64,000 nucleotides of DNA from Caldilineaceae bacterium (GCA_022823185.1 JAJDXQ010000019.1:109923-173922); one strand, 5' to 3'. Positions 47,204 through 57,571 are shown, counted from the stretch's first letter. Notes: generated by a model from the sequence alone, not told the origin. Made by a program: numbers and translations.

Positions 47204-48414
47204 GTGACATAAGAATGCTTGCAGAGATCTATAACCGGCAAGGAGTAGTCAAAGCTAAACAGGACCTTCATCAAGAAGCGCTAACTGACTTCAGTAAGGC
47301 GATAAGTATTGATCCTCGCCTGGCCGCTGCGATCAACAACCGTGGCGCTTCCAAACTTGCTCTTAAACTTCGCGATGAAGCAATTGCTGACTTCAATGAG
47401 GCTTTAAAGATCAACCCCGACAGTTTTGACAGTTACAACAATAGAGGAAGTGCAAAGTCGCAACTTGGAGATTTCCAGGAAGCGATTGCGGATTTCGACA
47501 AGGCTATCGAATTAAAGCCTGATTTTGCTGCTGCTTACTTTAACCGAGGAATCGTGAAGGCTAGGCTTAACAAATATAAAGAGGCTATTGCGGACTACGA
47601 TCAGTCGACCAGGATCGATCAAGGATATGTCGAGGCCTATAACGCGCGTGGGAATGCTAAATCGAAGTTAGGCCTCTTCGCAGAAGCGATTGACGATTAC
47701 GAGACAGTCATCCAAAATGATCCCGAACGTGCCGAAGCCTATTACAGCAGAGGGCTGGCATATGCCGAATTGGGCCGGTACAAACAGGCAATTCAAGATT
47801 ATGACGCCGCTCTAAGTTTGAAGCCAGATTATGCTGAAGCCTTTAATGATCGGGGAAACGCCAAAACAGGGCTGGGTCTTCATCAGGAGGCGATTGATGA
47901 TTTCAATGTTTCAATACACCTCAAGCCCCAATATGCAATCGCTTACAACAATCGCGGAACTGCCTACGCCGCGCTTGACCAGCACGAAAAAGCAATCGCC
48001 GATTATGACGAGGCCATTCGTATTGATTCGAGCTACCCGGAAGTCCACTACAACCGAGGTCAATCGGAAGCCGCACTCGGCAAATATAGTGAAGCGATTT
48101 CCTCATGGAGTAAAGCAATAGGGATCAATTCAAATGACCCCGTCGCCTACTACAATCGAGGACTCGCTAGGGCACTTTCCAGTCAGTTTGATAAAGCAAT
48201 TGCAGATTTCCTTCATGCAATTGAATTGAATCCAGATTATCTCGAAGCCTACGTCCATCTGGGATTGGTTCGGAAAACAGTTGGCAAGACTCAACTGGCA
48301 AAGGAAGGCCTCCGGCGAGCCCAGGATCTGGCACGAAAGCAGGGCCACATGGAAGCTCTGCAATTTGTAGCCCAGGCTTTGGCAGATATGGATTCCAACG
48401 GGGCCTCCCCGTAA
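47200..48414 (+). CDS. TPR repeat protein paired with the FRG gene
   Basis: A protein of 404 residues made of about eleven tandem tetratricopeptide repeats of 34 residues (consensus AYxNRGxAKxxLGxxxEAIxDYdxAIxLxPdyx), with no other domain and no signal peptide. TPR arrays are protein-binding scaffolds. It starts in an ATGA overlap with the FRG gene, so the two are co-translated. The shared low-GC composition points to joint acquisition. It could be the sensor or regulator of the FRG protein. Confidence 0.88.
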   Translation: MSDIRMLAEIYNRQGVVKAKQDLHQEALTDFSKAISIDPRLAAAINNRGASKLALKLRDEAIADFNEALKINPDSFDSYNNRGSAKSQLGDFQEAIADFDKAIELKPDFAAAYFNRGIVKARLNKYKEAIADYDQSTRIDQGYVEAYNARGNAKSKLGLFAEAIDDYETVIQNDPERAEAYYSRGLAYAELGRYKQAIQDYDAALSLKPDYAEAFNDRGNAKTGLGLHQEAIDDFNVSIHLKPQYAIAYNNRGTAYAALDQHEKAIADYDEAIRIDSSYPEVHYNRGQSEAALGKYSEAISSWSKAIGINSNDPVAYYNRGLARALSSQFDKAIADFLHAIELNPDYLEAYVHLGLVRKTVGKTQLAKEGLRRAQDLARKQGHMEALQFVAQALADMDSNGASP

Positions 48415-48654
48415 CGGAGAAGTGGGGTCATTTCGCAGTCAGAATATGCGTATTGAGCCGCCGCAATGATGCGTCATTGACGTATCTGGTTAGCCCCATT
48501 GCCTGGAAAACGAAATGGGGAGAAATGTGCAACCAAACGGGCAAGGGAGGCCGCGGCGTATGCTTGCGTTTTGGCCCCAGATATGTTTCTCCAAAAGCTT
48601 GGTGAGTTGAACCACAATGTATCTTAGTTCGTGGTTCAGTTTGTGGGGTCACGT

Positions 48655-51042
48655 CTAACCCCCAAACTCCCCCCGCCCCGCCCCGATCACCCGCGCAACC
48701 AGCCCGCCCGCCTGCATCGGACCCGTCAAATCCTCGTTCTGCAGCGCCGCCGGCGCCGCCCACAGCATCATATTCTGATAATAGTCCGCCCCGAACGCAC
48801 GCTGGCCCGTGTCCGCGTCGCCGCGCACCGTATTGGGCGCGTCCCACGTATAGCCCCAGCGGCAGCTGATATTGTCCAGGCAGCGCCGCAGGAGATCGCG
48901 GCCAAATTCCTGCTGCCCGTTATACATGTAGGTCATCGCCAGCATGTACAGCTCCGGCGGGAAATAGCTGAAGGTGCCGTAGCCGCCCACCTTGGCCGGC
49001 GCGCCCTCCGCGGTGGCGTAGTTGACCGCGCCCGACTGGCTCAGCGCGCAGTTGTTCTCCGCCACCGTCTGCAGCGTCCGCTCCACCCGCTCCGGCGGAA
49101 ACGCGCCCGCGACCCCATGCCAGTCGGTCACCCACTGCCCGTCCAGCTGGTAACCGAAGATCAGGTCGGACTTCTGGCCCGTCTCCGGCTCGTTGAAGTT
49201 CAGATAGTAGCCGTCCGTCCACAGATGCTCCTCCAGCGCGGCCGCGCCGGCCTCCAGCCAGGCGTCGCAGCGCGTCCGGTACGCCTCGTCCCCCATCGCC
49301 TCGGCCATGCGCCGCATGATCTGAACCTGCGCCATGCGCACGCCGCCGGCATGGGTCACGTAACCCTTCCAGCCCGGTTCCGGCGCCTCGAACCACTCGG
49401 TGTCTCCCAGCCCGTGCGAATCGGTGCCCGGCGCCGGCATCGCCATCACCTGCGCCAGCCCATATTCCGGACGCAGATTCATCGAGAAGTCGTTGCAGCG
49501 CTTGAGCGAATCCCAGAACTCGGCCAGCGCCGCGTCATCGCCCGATGCCTGCCAGTAGCGGTCGACCATGATGACGTAGCAGGCCCCGTTCAGCACCGTC
49601 TGGTAGCCCACGTCCGGCGCGCTCAGGCCGTAGCCGGGCCGGTTCGCCTCATCCGTCGCGGTGATGCCGCCGAAGATCCAAGGCGGCCGCCCGTCCGGGA
49701 ACTGGTACGCCTTGTAGCCCCGCAGCGTCGAAAGCGCGGCCTCCGGGAAGAAGTAGACCAGGGGGATGTTGCCGTAGAAGCTGCACGGCAGGCACTCGAT
49801 CTGCGGGCAGCCGCGCGGGCACTCGTTCAGCCCGAACAGCCCATCCTCTTCCCCGCACCACGCGCCGATCGGAGGCCGCGCCTGGCCCCAGATGCTGCAC
49901 TCCGGGATCAGATGCAGATTGTTGATCAGCGCGTCGGCCAGCCAGCCCGGCAGCTCCTCCGCGCCGTACAGCGCCTCCTGCCACGCGATCACCCGCTGCA
50001 GCAGCCGCTCGTGGTTGCCAGCCAGAAACCGGGCCGTGGACAGCGCGTCCGGATAGTGGCGCGCGTACATATGCGTAAAGAGTTCAGTATCCTCGTGCGC
50101 GGGCGCGCCGCCGGCGCGCCAGTGCGGCGCATGCCAGGCCAGCACCACGCGCACCGTGCAGTTGGCGCCAGGCGCGAGGTCAAACGGGATCGCCAGCGAC
50201 GCGCCGCTGTCTTGCCCAGAGGGCGCTGGCAGTTCATCGGCGATGCGGCGCCACGCCTCCCTGTCCGCATTGAGCGCGCCGCCGTCCGCCGCCGATCCGT
50301 CCCCGTCTACCACGGCCAGCGCATAGGCCATCTCCCAGGCATCGCCCTGCCGCCCGCTCTCCACCAGCACCCCCTGCAGCGGTCCTGTCAGCGAGCGCCG
50401 CCGCACCCCTTCCTGCGGCCCGAAACCGGGGAAGTTGAAGGCCAGCGCACCGCCCTGCGCAACGTCTTCCGGGTTGCGCAGGTGGATCTCGAACACCGCG
50501 CCCGGCGCCATCGAGACCTCCGTGTCTCCGGGGATGAACGGCGACCAGGCCCGCACGCCCACCTTGACCGGGGCCGCGCAATTGAACTCCATGTCCACAA
50601 TCGGATAGTGGCCCCAGTAGTCGATCGAGTCGGCAATCGCCGCGCCGGCAAGGCCGATCTCGTCATAAAGCGGCGCGTAGTCGGTCGGCGGAAAGGTCAC
50701 CGCGCTCTGGCTCGGCTGCGGCGTGTCCCGCTTGCCCAGCGTGTCCGACACCAATATCCACGCGCCCTCCTCGCCGTCCTCGCCCCGGCAGGCCAGCCCC
50801 AGCATCGGCACATTCAGAAGCGCCCGCGGCTCGACCAGGTGGTTGAAGATCGTGCTATAGCCGAACATGCCGTTCGGCTCCACATCGATGCAGCCGGTAT
50901 CCAGCCCGCCCAGGGGCATGCCGCACGTGGGCCGCGGCTCCCCGCGGTAGACAATGCCGGTGACGGGCTCCCTGTAGCCGGCCGCCTCGAAGGTACGCCA
51001 GCTGGCATGGAGCAGGTGGGCGGGAAAAAGGCGGTCACTCAT
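48655..51042 (-). CDS. GH116-type glycoside hydrolase, glucosylceramidase-like
   Basis: A protein of 795 residues resembling GH116 enzymes, which include non-lysosomal glucosylceramidase (GBA2) and bacterial beta-glucosidases. The N-terminal domain contains CGMPLGGLDTGCIDVEPNG. The C-terminal alpha/alpha barrel contains SIWGQARPPIG, GLNECPRGCPQIECLP, PEYGLAQVMAMPAPGTDSHGLGDTEWF and the late NFNEPETGQKSDLIFGYQLDGQWV. No signal peptide is visible. An AGGAG site precedes the ATG. It is the last gene of the long operon that ends here; the neighbouring ceramidase-like gene suggests glycolipid substrates. Confidence 0.83.
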   Translation of the reverse strand: MSDRLFPAHLLHASWRTFEAAGYREPVTGIVYRGEPRPTCGMPLGGLDTGCIDVEPNGMFGYSTIFNHLVEPRALLNVPMLGLACRGEDGEEGAWILVSDTLGKRDTPQPSQSAVTFPPTDYAPLYDEIGLAGAAIADSIDYWGHYPIVDMEFNCAAPVKVGVRAWSPFIPGDTEVSMAPGAVFEIHLRNPEDVAQGGALAFNFPGFGPQEGVRRRSLTGPLQGVLVESGRQGDAWEMAYALAVVDGDGSAADGGALNADREAWRRIADELPAPSGQDSGASLAIPFDLAPGANCTVRVVLAWHAPHWRAGGAPAHEDTELFTHMYARHYPDALSTARFLAGNHERLLQRVIAWQEALYGAEELPGWLADALINNLHLIPECSIWGQARPPIGAWCGEEDGLFGLNECPRGCPQIECLPCSFYGNIPLVYFFPEAALSTLRGYKAYQFPDGRPPWIFGGITATDEANRPGYGLSAPDVGYQTVLNGACYVIMVDRYWQASGDDAALAEFWDSLKRCNDFSMNLRPEYGLAQVMAMPAPGTDSHGLGDTEWFEAPEPGWKGYVTHAGGVRMAQVQIMRRMAEAMGDEAYRTRCDAWLEAGAAALEEHLWTDGYYLNFNEPETGQKSDLIFGYQLDGQWVTDWHGVAGAFPPERVERTLQTVAENNCALSQSGAVNYATAEGAPAKVGGYGTFSYFPPELYMLAMTYMYNGQQEFGRDLLRRCLDNISCRWGYTWDAPNTVRGDADTGQRAFGADYYQNMMLWAAPAALQNEDLTGPMQAGGLVARVIGAGRGEFGG

Positions 51043-51215
51043 CGTGCTCTCCTCTGCGTTTTGGGACAGTGAATTATCTGCGTCAATAACGACTCAACTA
51101 TAGTCAATTCGCGACCATGAGCAAAGCGAGCGAAGGCGTCTCTCACACCTCACTCTTCTCTACTCTCCTCGTTTTTGGGGTGGTCAGGCTGTACGGTGAA
51201 GTGGCCGGGGCTCGC

Positions 51216-51998
51216 TTACGTCAGCAGCCGCTCCATCAATTGAAAAAGACTGTTCTGAAACCCGCCGTCAATGACCAGCGAATGGCCGGTGATCGCGGCG
51301 GCGTCCTCCGATGCCAGAAAAACGGCCGCGGCCGCAACCTCCTCCGGCTGGACAAAGCGGTTCTGGGGGATCGTCTGCTCCCGTTTGGCGCGCATCTCCG
51401 CCGTCGGGTAGGAGTAGTCGGTCATCTCTGTCTCGGTCGTGCCGGGACTGATCGTATTTACGCGGATGTTGTGCCCGGCCCACTCCACCGCCATCACCTT
51501 GGATAACATTGCGACCGCCGCCTTGCTGGGGCCGTACGCCCCCCTGTTGCAATGCGCCGCGAGGCCGGAAACCGAACCGATGTTGATGATGTTGCCGCCG
51601 CCCTGACCAATCATGAACTGCGCCGCGGCCTGGCTGCACAGAAAGGCGCCCTTCAGATTGGTGTCAATCACCCGGTCCCAGTCCTCCTCGCTCAGCGCTT
51701 CCATCGCCGACCTCAGCGTGATGCCGGCGACATTGGCCAGAATATCGATCCGCCCCAGCGTTTCGACGGCTGTACGCATCAACCGTTCAACCTGGGCGCG
51801 GTTCGAGACATCTGCCTGGCAGGTCAACGCCCGCCGACCCAAGGCCTCAATCTCGCCCTGCACCGTGCGCGCTTTTTCGGCGGAGGCATGGTAACCAACC
51901 ACCACGTCCGCGCCCTCACGCGCGAACGCAAGACTGATTGCCTTGCCGATCCCGCGCGCGCCTCCGGTAATCACCGCGACTTTGTTCGCTAAACGCAT
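51216..51998 (-). CDS. Short-chain dehydrogenase/reductase
   Basis: An SDR of about 260 residues with the NAD(P)-binding ITGGARGIGKAI, the NAG-like NVAGITLRSA, the catalytic Ser in NIGSVSGLA and the YGPSK (YxxxK) motif, followed by ISPGTTETEM. The ATG at 51998 has GGAGAAGG immediately upstream, so the in-frame GTG at 52010 is unlikely to be the start. Substrate is unknown. Confidence 0.9.
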   Translation of the reverse strand: MRLANKVAVITGGARGIGKAISLAFAREGADVVVGYHASAEKARTVQGEIEALGRRALTCQADVSNRAQVERLMRTAVETLGRIDILANVAGITLRSAMEALSEEDWDRVIDTNLKGAFLCSQAAAQFMIGQGGGNIINIGSVSGLAAHCNRGAYGPSKAAVAMLSKVMAVEWAGHNIRVNTISPGTTETEMTDYSYPTAEMRAKREQTIPQNRFVQPEEVAAAAVFLASEDAAAITGHSLVIDGGFQNSLFQLMERLLT

Positions 51999-52055
51999 TG
52001 CCTTCTCCACCCTTACCGGGACAACTGACCTGCTGAACGAGCCTGTCTCTCCTCT

Positions 52056-52985
52056 TCACACTCCCGCCGTGCGCGCGAGCGCTTCCTCAATGTGCCGCCG
52101 GATCACCTCCTCCAGCGGGGAAATCTGTACATTCAACTCCCGCTCGATGCGCCGGGTCGACCAGTTGAAAATATTGGGCTGATCGGGCGCCGATTCGTCA
52201 AACGTGATCCTGGCATCGGGCAGGTGCGCCTGGATGGCGTCGGCCCACGCCTGCGCCGTAATCTCATAGGCCAACGAATTGTAGACCGCGTAGTTCAGCT
52301 GCTCCTGCAAACAGAGTTTGGCAAACAGGTCCGCCGTATCGTCAACATGAATGATGAGCAGCCTCTGATCGCGGCGCGAGGGGATCGTGAACGGGTTGCC
52401 CGCGGCCAGCTCGTCAATACACTTGCTCTGCCAGGCAGAGAAGCCCTTCGTCCGCCCTGGCGCGGCCACGTTGGCGATGCGCAATCCGGGAATCTGCATC
52501 CCGTAGCGCTCCATGTATTTGGCCGCCATAAACTCATTCCATAATTTGTGCGCCATGTAGACCGTAACGGGGTAGCAGTGGTCATCCTCCGTAACCGGGC
52601 GGTCGCCAAAAGAGTCCTGCAGACCGTAGACGGCGATCGTTGAGGCGTATACGACGCGCCGAATTCCCATCAGCCGCGCCGCCTCGAATACGTTGTTCAT
52701 GCCCATCTGGTTGACCCGCATCGCCAGCTGCAGCTTCTCCTCGGACTCCGGCGGCAGGATATAGGCGAGGTTGACGATCCTTTCTACGTCGTACTTCCGG
52801 ATCGCGGCGATGATGTCCTCGAAACGGGTAACGTCTGCCACGACGATCTCCACACTGTCGAGGTCGGCCACCGCGCGGTAATCGGGATAGAGATCGAAGC
52901 AGATAACGCGCTGGCCCAGGCCGACCAGACGCCTGGTCAACCTGGAGCCGATCAGCCCTGTTCCGCCCAAAATCAGAATAGACAC
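52056..52985 (-). CDS. NAD-dependent epimerase/dehydratase family protein
   Basis: An extended SDR of about 309 residues with LGGTGLIGSRLTRRL (GxxGxxG), the conserved VVYASTIAVYG and the YxxxK motif in YMAHK. Typical substrates are nucleotide sugars or sugar acids. A GTG start at 52985 was chosen because the upstream part of the open frame is unlike the family. It lies between the SDR and the DRE-TIM gene in the operon. Confidence 0.86.
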   Translation of the reverse strand: MSILILGGTGLIGSRLTRRLVGLGQRVICFDLYPDYRAVADLDSVEIVVADVTRFEDIIAAIRKYDVERIVNLAYILPPESEEKLQLAMRVNQMGMNNVFEAARLMGIRRVVYASTIAVYGLQDSFGDRPVTEDDHCYPVTVYMAHKLWNEFMAAKYMERYGMQIPGLRIANVAAPGRTKGFSAWQSKCIDELAAGNPFTIPSRRDQRLLIIHVDDTADLFAKLCLQEQLNYAVYNSLAYEITAQAWADAIQAHLPDARITFDESAPDQPNIFNWSTRRIERELNVQISPLEEVIRRHIEEALARTAGV

Positions 52986-53022
52986 ATTAATGCCCTGACA
53001 TCGGATTGTCTGTTCACGGCTG

Positions 53023-54270
53023 TTACGCAAGCACGGTGCGCGCCAGCTCGTCGAACTCCTCCAGCGTGAGCGACGGCTGCGTCTGCAAGCGCTCTCGCAG
53101 CTTGTCCAGGATCGATTCAACGTCCCGCGAATTGTACCGATGCCCGGTCACGTCCAATCGGGCGCACACCGCTTCGCCGTGCAGAGTTGTGCTGCCGAAG
53201 ACGACCGTCCGCTCCTGCCCGATTACGTGCGGGTGGACGCCCTCCATGGCCTCCCACAGCCCCTTGACGATGCAGTAGACATGAAGTTCAGCCTCGTGAA
53301 TGTAGGCGTTTTCCCCCACCAGCGGCTTATTGATCTGCCGCCTGAAACCTGTAACTTCCTCAACGAACCTGGACAACTCTGTCAGCTTCTCCAGGCGGAT
53401 ACCCGTTGAAAGCCCATAGTGCGTCTCCAGCGCGACGACGACCTCCTCCAGTTTGGTGAGGCCGCCCTTGTCACCCAGCCCGTTGACCACCAGGTCCGCC
53501 GCTTCCGCGCCCGCGCCCACCGCGGTCAGCACATTGGCCGTGCCCAGACCGAGATCGTCATGGCAGTGGATCATCAGCGGCACGTCGACCAGATTGCGTA
53601 TCTTGCGCACAAGATGCTGCACGCCCGGCGGGCATCCGTAGCCGTCTTCGTAGAGGATCAGCAGGTCGATGCCGGCCCTCGCCGTAACCGAGTAGAACTC
53701 CTGCAGAATCTCCCACGGCGTGCGCGATACGTCGGGATGACCGTAGGCCACGCGCAGGCCGCAGCGCTTTGCATACTCGATCACTTCAACCGTGCGCGGG
53801 ATCAGCGCCTCCCTCGCCGGGCCAAGCTCCATGACCTGCTCATCCGACGCCCAGATGAGGATCGGATGCTGGAGGACGTCGACCTGCGCCACTTCCAGTT
53901 CCTGGCATCGATCCACGTCCCGCTGCCAGTCCGCTGACCAGACGCGGGCAAAGCCGGTGATCGCCAGTTCCGGGATCTCGCGCCTGATCAGTTTGGCCGT
54001 CTCGTAGTGGCCCTGCTGCGCGCCGACATAGCCGATATCGACCTGCTGCACGCCGGCCTCGTACAGCTTCTCGGCGATCCGCACTTTGTCTCGCGTCGTC
54101 ATCGACAGTCCGGGCGTCTCCTCGCCCTCGCGGATCGTGGTGTCGCGCACATAGAACCGGTCGGGCAGATCGAGCGTGCTGCGCACCTCCTCGGTGTGCA
54201 TGTAGCGATCCAGACACCACTTGTCGGGCATGTAGTAGGGCCCGAACTCCGGCCTTGATTTGCTGGACAT
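53023..54270 (-). CDS. DRE-TIM metallolyase (HMGL-like) family protein
   Basis: A protein of 415 residues with the barrel motif VRDTTIREGEETPG, a variant of the RDxxQxxG motif of the isopropylmalate synthase/HMG-CoA lyase family, plus PLMIHCHDDLGLGTANVL with the metal-binding HxH. The glutamate in REGEE replaces the usual Gln, so the reaction may differ (aldol or Claisen type). It ends in a helical tail. Context in a glycolipid or sugar operon gives no exact substrate. Confidence 0.82.
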   Translation of the reverse strand: MSSKSRPEFGPYYMPDKWCLDRYMHTEEVRSTLDLPDRFYVRDTTIREGEETPGLSMTTRDKVRIAEKLYEAGVQQVDIGYVGAQQGHYETAKLIRREIPELAITGFARVWSADWQRDVDRCQELEVAQVDVLQHPILIWASDEQVMELGPAREALIPRTVEVIEYAKRCGLRVAYGHPDVSRTPWEILQEFYSVTARAGIDLLILYEDGYGCPPGVQHLVRKIRNLVDVPLMIHCHDDLGLGTANVLTAVGAGAEAADLVVNGLGDKGGLTKLEEVVVALETHYGLSTGIRLEKLTELSRFVEEVTGFRRQINKPLVGENAYIHEAELHVYCIVKGLWEAMEGVHPHVIGQERTVVFGSTTLHGEAVCARLDVTGHRYNSRDVESILDKLRERLQTQPSLTLEEFDELARTVLA

Positions 54271-54369
54271 GGCGGCTCATTCTCCATCACTGGCAAGAGG
54301 GTGTTCGTAAACTCGGGTTTGAAGGGGCGCGCTTGAAAAGGCGTGCAAGCGTTCAATAACCGGGGGCCT

Positions 54370-55614
54370 CTATCGCAAGAGTTCGCCCAGAAGCCGCGTG
54401 ATCCCTTCACGGACCAACCGTTCAGCCTGCGGTTGCGGCGGCAGCCAGGGCCGGTTCCGCGTTGGATGACCCCATGACTCGTAGCCGCCGGCGGGCCCCA
54501 GATCATAGTCCTCTTCGGTCGCCACGTACCCTGTTATCCCGTTGGTGTGGCTGAAGACAAACGTATGTCGGAAGGGCGACACCGCGTCTGCGTACAGCTG
54601 GTACTCGGCAAACATCTCGGCAGTAAACGTGAGCAAACACAGCGCGTCGCCAACGGCCAGCGCTCGCATCGAAAGCGGATGAAACTGCCGTTCGCCGCTC
54701 TCGGCAACTGCCAGCAGCTCGCGAAAGCGCGTGCTGTCCGGGTCCTCCGCCAGCGCCGCCCTGCATTCGGCTGCTGTCGGCGGCTCTTCCAGAGGAAGGG
54801 GCAGATCGAGCGAGCTCGCATTGAACGCGCCGGGCGCAACCGGCCGCGCGTCGGCCAGCGCCCGCGTGACGGCAAACGCCAGCGAGAGTCCGGCAGCATC
54901 ACACGCGCCGAAACCGCCGCGCAAAGGATGGCCGTTGATGTTGCCGCAACAGCCTTGCGCGAACATGAATACGCCCTCCGGCTCACCTTCTCTTGCCAGC
55001 AAGTCGCGCAGATGCCTGACCGCGTAGCCCGGAAAGTCCGGTCCGATCTCCTCGCTCAGCCAGTGGACGATCACGGGATGGGCGGCGTGCGAGAAGAGCG
55101 CCGCAATCCGCCTGCCGTCCGCATCCTTCGCCTCGAGAACGTCCACCCACGGCACAATCGCGCCGTCGGGATTCGGCGCCATCACGATTTCGCTGTCCTG
55201 CATCAGGCGCCGGTTGTATCCGATCTGCACAGGCGCGCGCCCCGCGTTCAGCACGCAAGGCCGCAGCGCACTGTTGGCGCGCTGCACCAGCCCGGCAATG
55301 CAGTCGGACAGCCACGCGCCCGCCTCAGGCGTCATTTCTCGCCCGTCAACGCCCGGCGCATTGTGCGTCTGGGTTGTGGTGATAATGATGTTGCCGCCTG
55401 GGATACCCGTTGTCCGCTCGATGCGCCGGACAAGCTCGTCTGCATACTCGACGCTGAACGTCCCCATGTCCGCGGCAACGATGACAAGCCGGTCGTCATC
55501 TGCGCCAAGAACCAATGCGCGCGCAAAGAGGTCATCATAGACAGCCGGCCTGTCCTTCACGCGCGTAATGACCGCCTCAGCCGCGCCGGCCAGCATGGTA
55601 GGGGCGCGCTTCAT
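54370..55614 (-). CDS. Neutral/alkaline ceramidase-like protein
   Basis: A protein of 414 residues resembling the N-terminal domain of neutral ceramidases, zinc amidases that split ceramide into sphingosine and fatty acid. Visible segments are IIITTTQTHNAPGVDG (zinc-type His), LFSHAAHPVIVHWLSEEIGPDFPGYAVRHLRDLL and FAQGCCGNINGHP. The full family is about 650 residues; the C-terminal immunoglobulin-like part seems absent. No signal peptide is seen. It overlaps the CocE-type hydrolase gene by 4 bases. Confidence 0.72.
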   Translation of the reverse strand: MKRAPTMLAGAAEAVITRVKDRPAVYDDLFARALVLGADDDRLVIVAADMGTFSVEYADELVRRIERTTGIPGGNIIITTTQTHNAPGVDGREMTPEAGAWLSDCIAGLVQRANSALRPCVLNAGRAPVQIGYNRRLMQDSEIVMAPNPDGAIVPWVDVLEAKDADGRRIAALFSHAAHPVIVHWLSEEIGPDFPGYAVRHLRDLLAREGEPEGVFMFAQGCCGNINGHPLRGGFGACDAAGLSLAFAVTRALADARPVAPGAFNASSLDLPLPLEEPPTAAECRAALAEDPDSTRFRELLAVAESGERQFHPLSMRALAVGDALCLLTFTAEMFAEYQLYADAVSPFRHTFVFSHTNGITGYVATEEDYDLGPAGGYESWGHPTRNRPWLPPQPQAERLVREGITRLLGELLR

Positions 55615-57392
55615 TGCTTCACCACCGGTAGCAGAAGATGCGACGGATACTCGGCGTTGTGGTAGATGGTCTGGTTGGCCGGCCGGCTCGGCAGGTCCTC
55701 ACCGACCGGCGCGCCCGTGTTCGGATTCAGATCATAGGCCGGATAGAGTGACGAGGTCACCGCCAGCTGAAGACAGTGACCCGGCTGAAAGGCCATCGAA
55801 GTTGCCATGAACTCAACTGTGTACCGGTACACCCGGCCCGGCGTGATGGGGGAGGGCGGGGGACTGTCAATCCTGTCTGCCCCGGCGCGGTAAGAAGCGC
55901 GCATCACCGCCGAAGTCAACGGAATCGACCTGCCGTCCGGCTGCAGATCGCACAGCAACGCCACCCAGTCCGTATCGACGCAGTCACTGGCCGCGTAAAG
56001 TGTGATGAAGGCCGTGCCGGTTACTTCCAACTCCTCTGTCAGCGGCGCGCTGGTGTACGTCAGCACATCGGCGCGGCGCAGGGCGTAGCGATAGTCCATC
56101 GCCAGCACGTGCGAGTCCCGTATCGGATTGGGCGACTCCGGGTCTTCCACCGAGGGCACGGGATCTTCGGGGTCGTAAACATACCGGTCGCCGCCCTCCT
56201 CTCCGGGCGGCGTCCAATCCAGCGTCCCGTAGCCGCCTCCCTGATCCGGTTGCCCGCCGCCTTCGGGAAACATATCCGCGGCCCCGCCGCTGTGGAGATA
56301 GAGGGGGACCTGCGCCATCCCGCGCACGGGCCATACGCCTTCGTCCCGCCAGCGGTTGCGGCCCATGGTGAAAATCCTGACCTTGGCATCATCGCCCTGG
56401 CCGTTCTCCTCGCCCTTCAGCCAGTAGTCGAACCAGCGCAGATGAACCGCCCTGATGTCCAGCACCGCCTCTTGCGTGAACGCCAGATCACCCAGCCGCG
56501 GCTGCGGATTGGCCGAACCGGCATGGTCCCACGGACCCACTAAAAGCCACTGTCTGTCGGCCCCGGGTGAGCGGGCCGCCATCCCGTTGTACATGTACAT
56601 TTCGCCCCACTGGCAGTTGTCAAACCAGCCGGTGATGTGCAATGCAGGCAGGTCAACCAGTTCAAAGTAGTCCTCGAACGACATCTGCTGCCAGTACTCG
56701 TCGTACGTGTTGCGTTCAAGCCACGTGCGCCAATATGTGTTCGTGCGCCCGACCACCTTGTCGACATCCTTGAGCGGTCGCGTGCGGATCAGCTTGTTGA
56801 AGTTGTAAGGCGAGGCCACGCCCGGCTGATGCGAGGTCAGCGGCTCGAACGGGTAGTGCTGCATCGTGCGCCCCCCGGTCATGTTAAGCCAGCGGAACTG
56901 GAAGACGGGGAACTTCCCGTTCATATAGTTCTCATCGTGCATCCAACGCATGCCGCCGGTGACGGAAGTGACGACCGTGGTCAGGTGCGGAGGACGCTCA
57001 CGCGCGGCAAGCCACTGTACGGTACCGCCATACGACCCGCCCATCATGCCGATCTTGCCGTTCGACCAGGGCTGCTCCGCGATCCACTCGATCGTGTCGT
57101 AGCCGTCCTTTCCCTCATTCACGCGCGGCTCGAAATGGCCTTCCGAATCAAAGCGCCCGCGCGCATCCTGTAGCACCACCGCATACCCCCGCGCGCTGAA
57201 GAACTGGGCGGCTTCCACCATGCGGGGCGCGATGTTGTCATAGGGTGTGCGCGCAAGGATGACCGGGTAGGCTTCCCCCGCCGCCGGCAGGTAGATATCG
57301 GTCGACAGTTTCACCCCGTCGCGCATCGGCACGGGCGTGTCCCACATAAAGCGAATGTCGTCTTCCAAAACGCCCCAATCCTTTGCTTGCAA
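55611..57392 (-). CDS. CocE/NonD-type alpha/beta hydrolase
   Basis: A protein of 593 residues like CocE cocaine esterase and X-Pro dipeptidyl-peptidases. The N-terminal hydrolase has VKLSTDIYLPAAGEAYPVILARTPY and the nucleophile in GMMGGSYGGTVQW (GxSxG). The C-terminal jelly-roll (LTYTSAPLTEELEVTGTAFITLYAASD) is typical. The start is uncertain because the frame opens with a TTG without a ribosome site. It probably hydrolyses an ester or amide released from the operon's substrates. Confidence 0.85.
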   Translation of the reverse strand: MQAKDWGVLEDDIRFMWDTPVPMRDGVKLSTDIYLPAAGEAYPVILARTPYDNIAPRMVEAAQFFSARGYAVVLQDARGRFDSEGHFEPRVNEGKDGYDTIEWIAEQPWSNGKIGMMGGSYGGTVQWLAARERPPHLTTVVTSVTGGMRWMHDENYMNGKFPVFQFRWLNMTGGRTMQHYPFEPLTSHQPGVASPYNFNKLIRTRPLKDVDKVVGRTNTYWRTWLERNTYDEYWQQMSFEDYFELVDLPALHITGWFDNCQWGEMYMYNGMAARSPGADRQWLLVGPWDHAGSANPQPRLGDLAFTQEAVLDIRAVHLRWFDYWLKGEENGQGDDAKVRIFTMGRNRWRDEGVWPVRGMAQVPLYLHSGGAADMFPEGGGQPDQGGGYGTLDWTPPGEEGGDRYVYDPEDPVPSVEDPESPNPIRDSHVLAMDYRYALRRADVLTYTSAPLTEELEVTGTAFITLYAASDCVDTDWVALLCDLQPDGRSIPLTSAVMRASYRAGADRIDSPPPSPITPGRVYRYTVEFMATSMAFQPGHCLQLAVTSSLYPAYDLNPNTGAPVGEDLPSRPANQTIYHNAEYPSHLLLPVVKQ

Positions 57393-57571
57393 ATGTGCGG
57401 TGAGGGGCAGAGCAGAGGCGATTCTCTACCGGCTCGCCGCAGGCTGATGGGAGTAGATGTGCCCCGACCTGAGCGTCTGAGGTTCGAGCAGCCCGGTACT
57501 TGAAATATCCGTATCTGTCTCTGTCTGTGTGGATGATGACCGTTGGATAACTGTTGGGACCGCCGCGTCGA

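Noticed and set aside
48631..51072. 813-codon frame opposite the GH116 gene
   Set aside because: It is a shadow of the GH116 gene with no recognisable domain.
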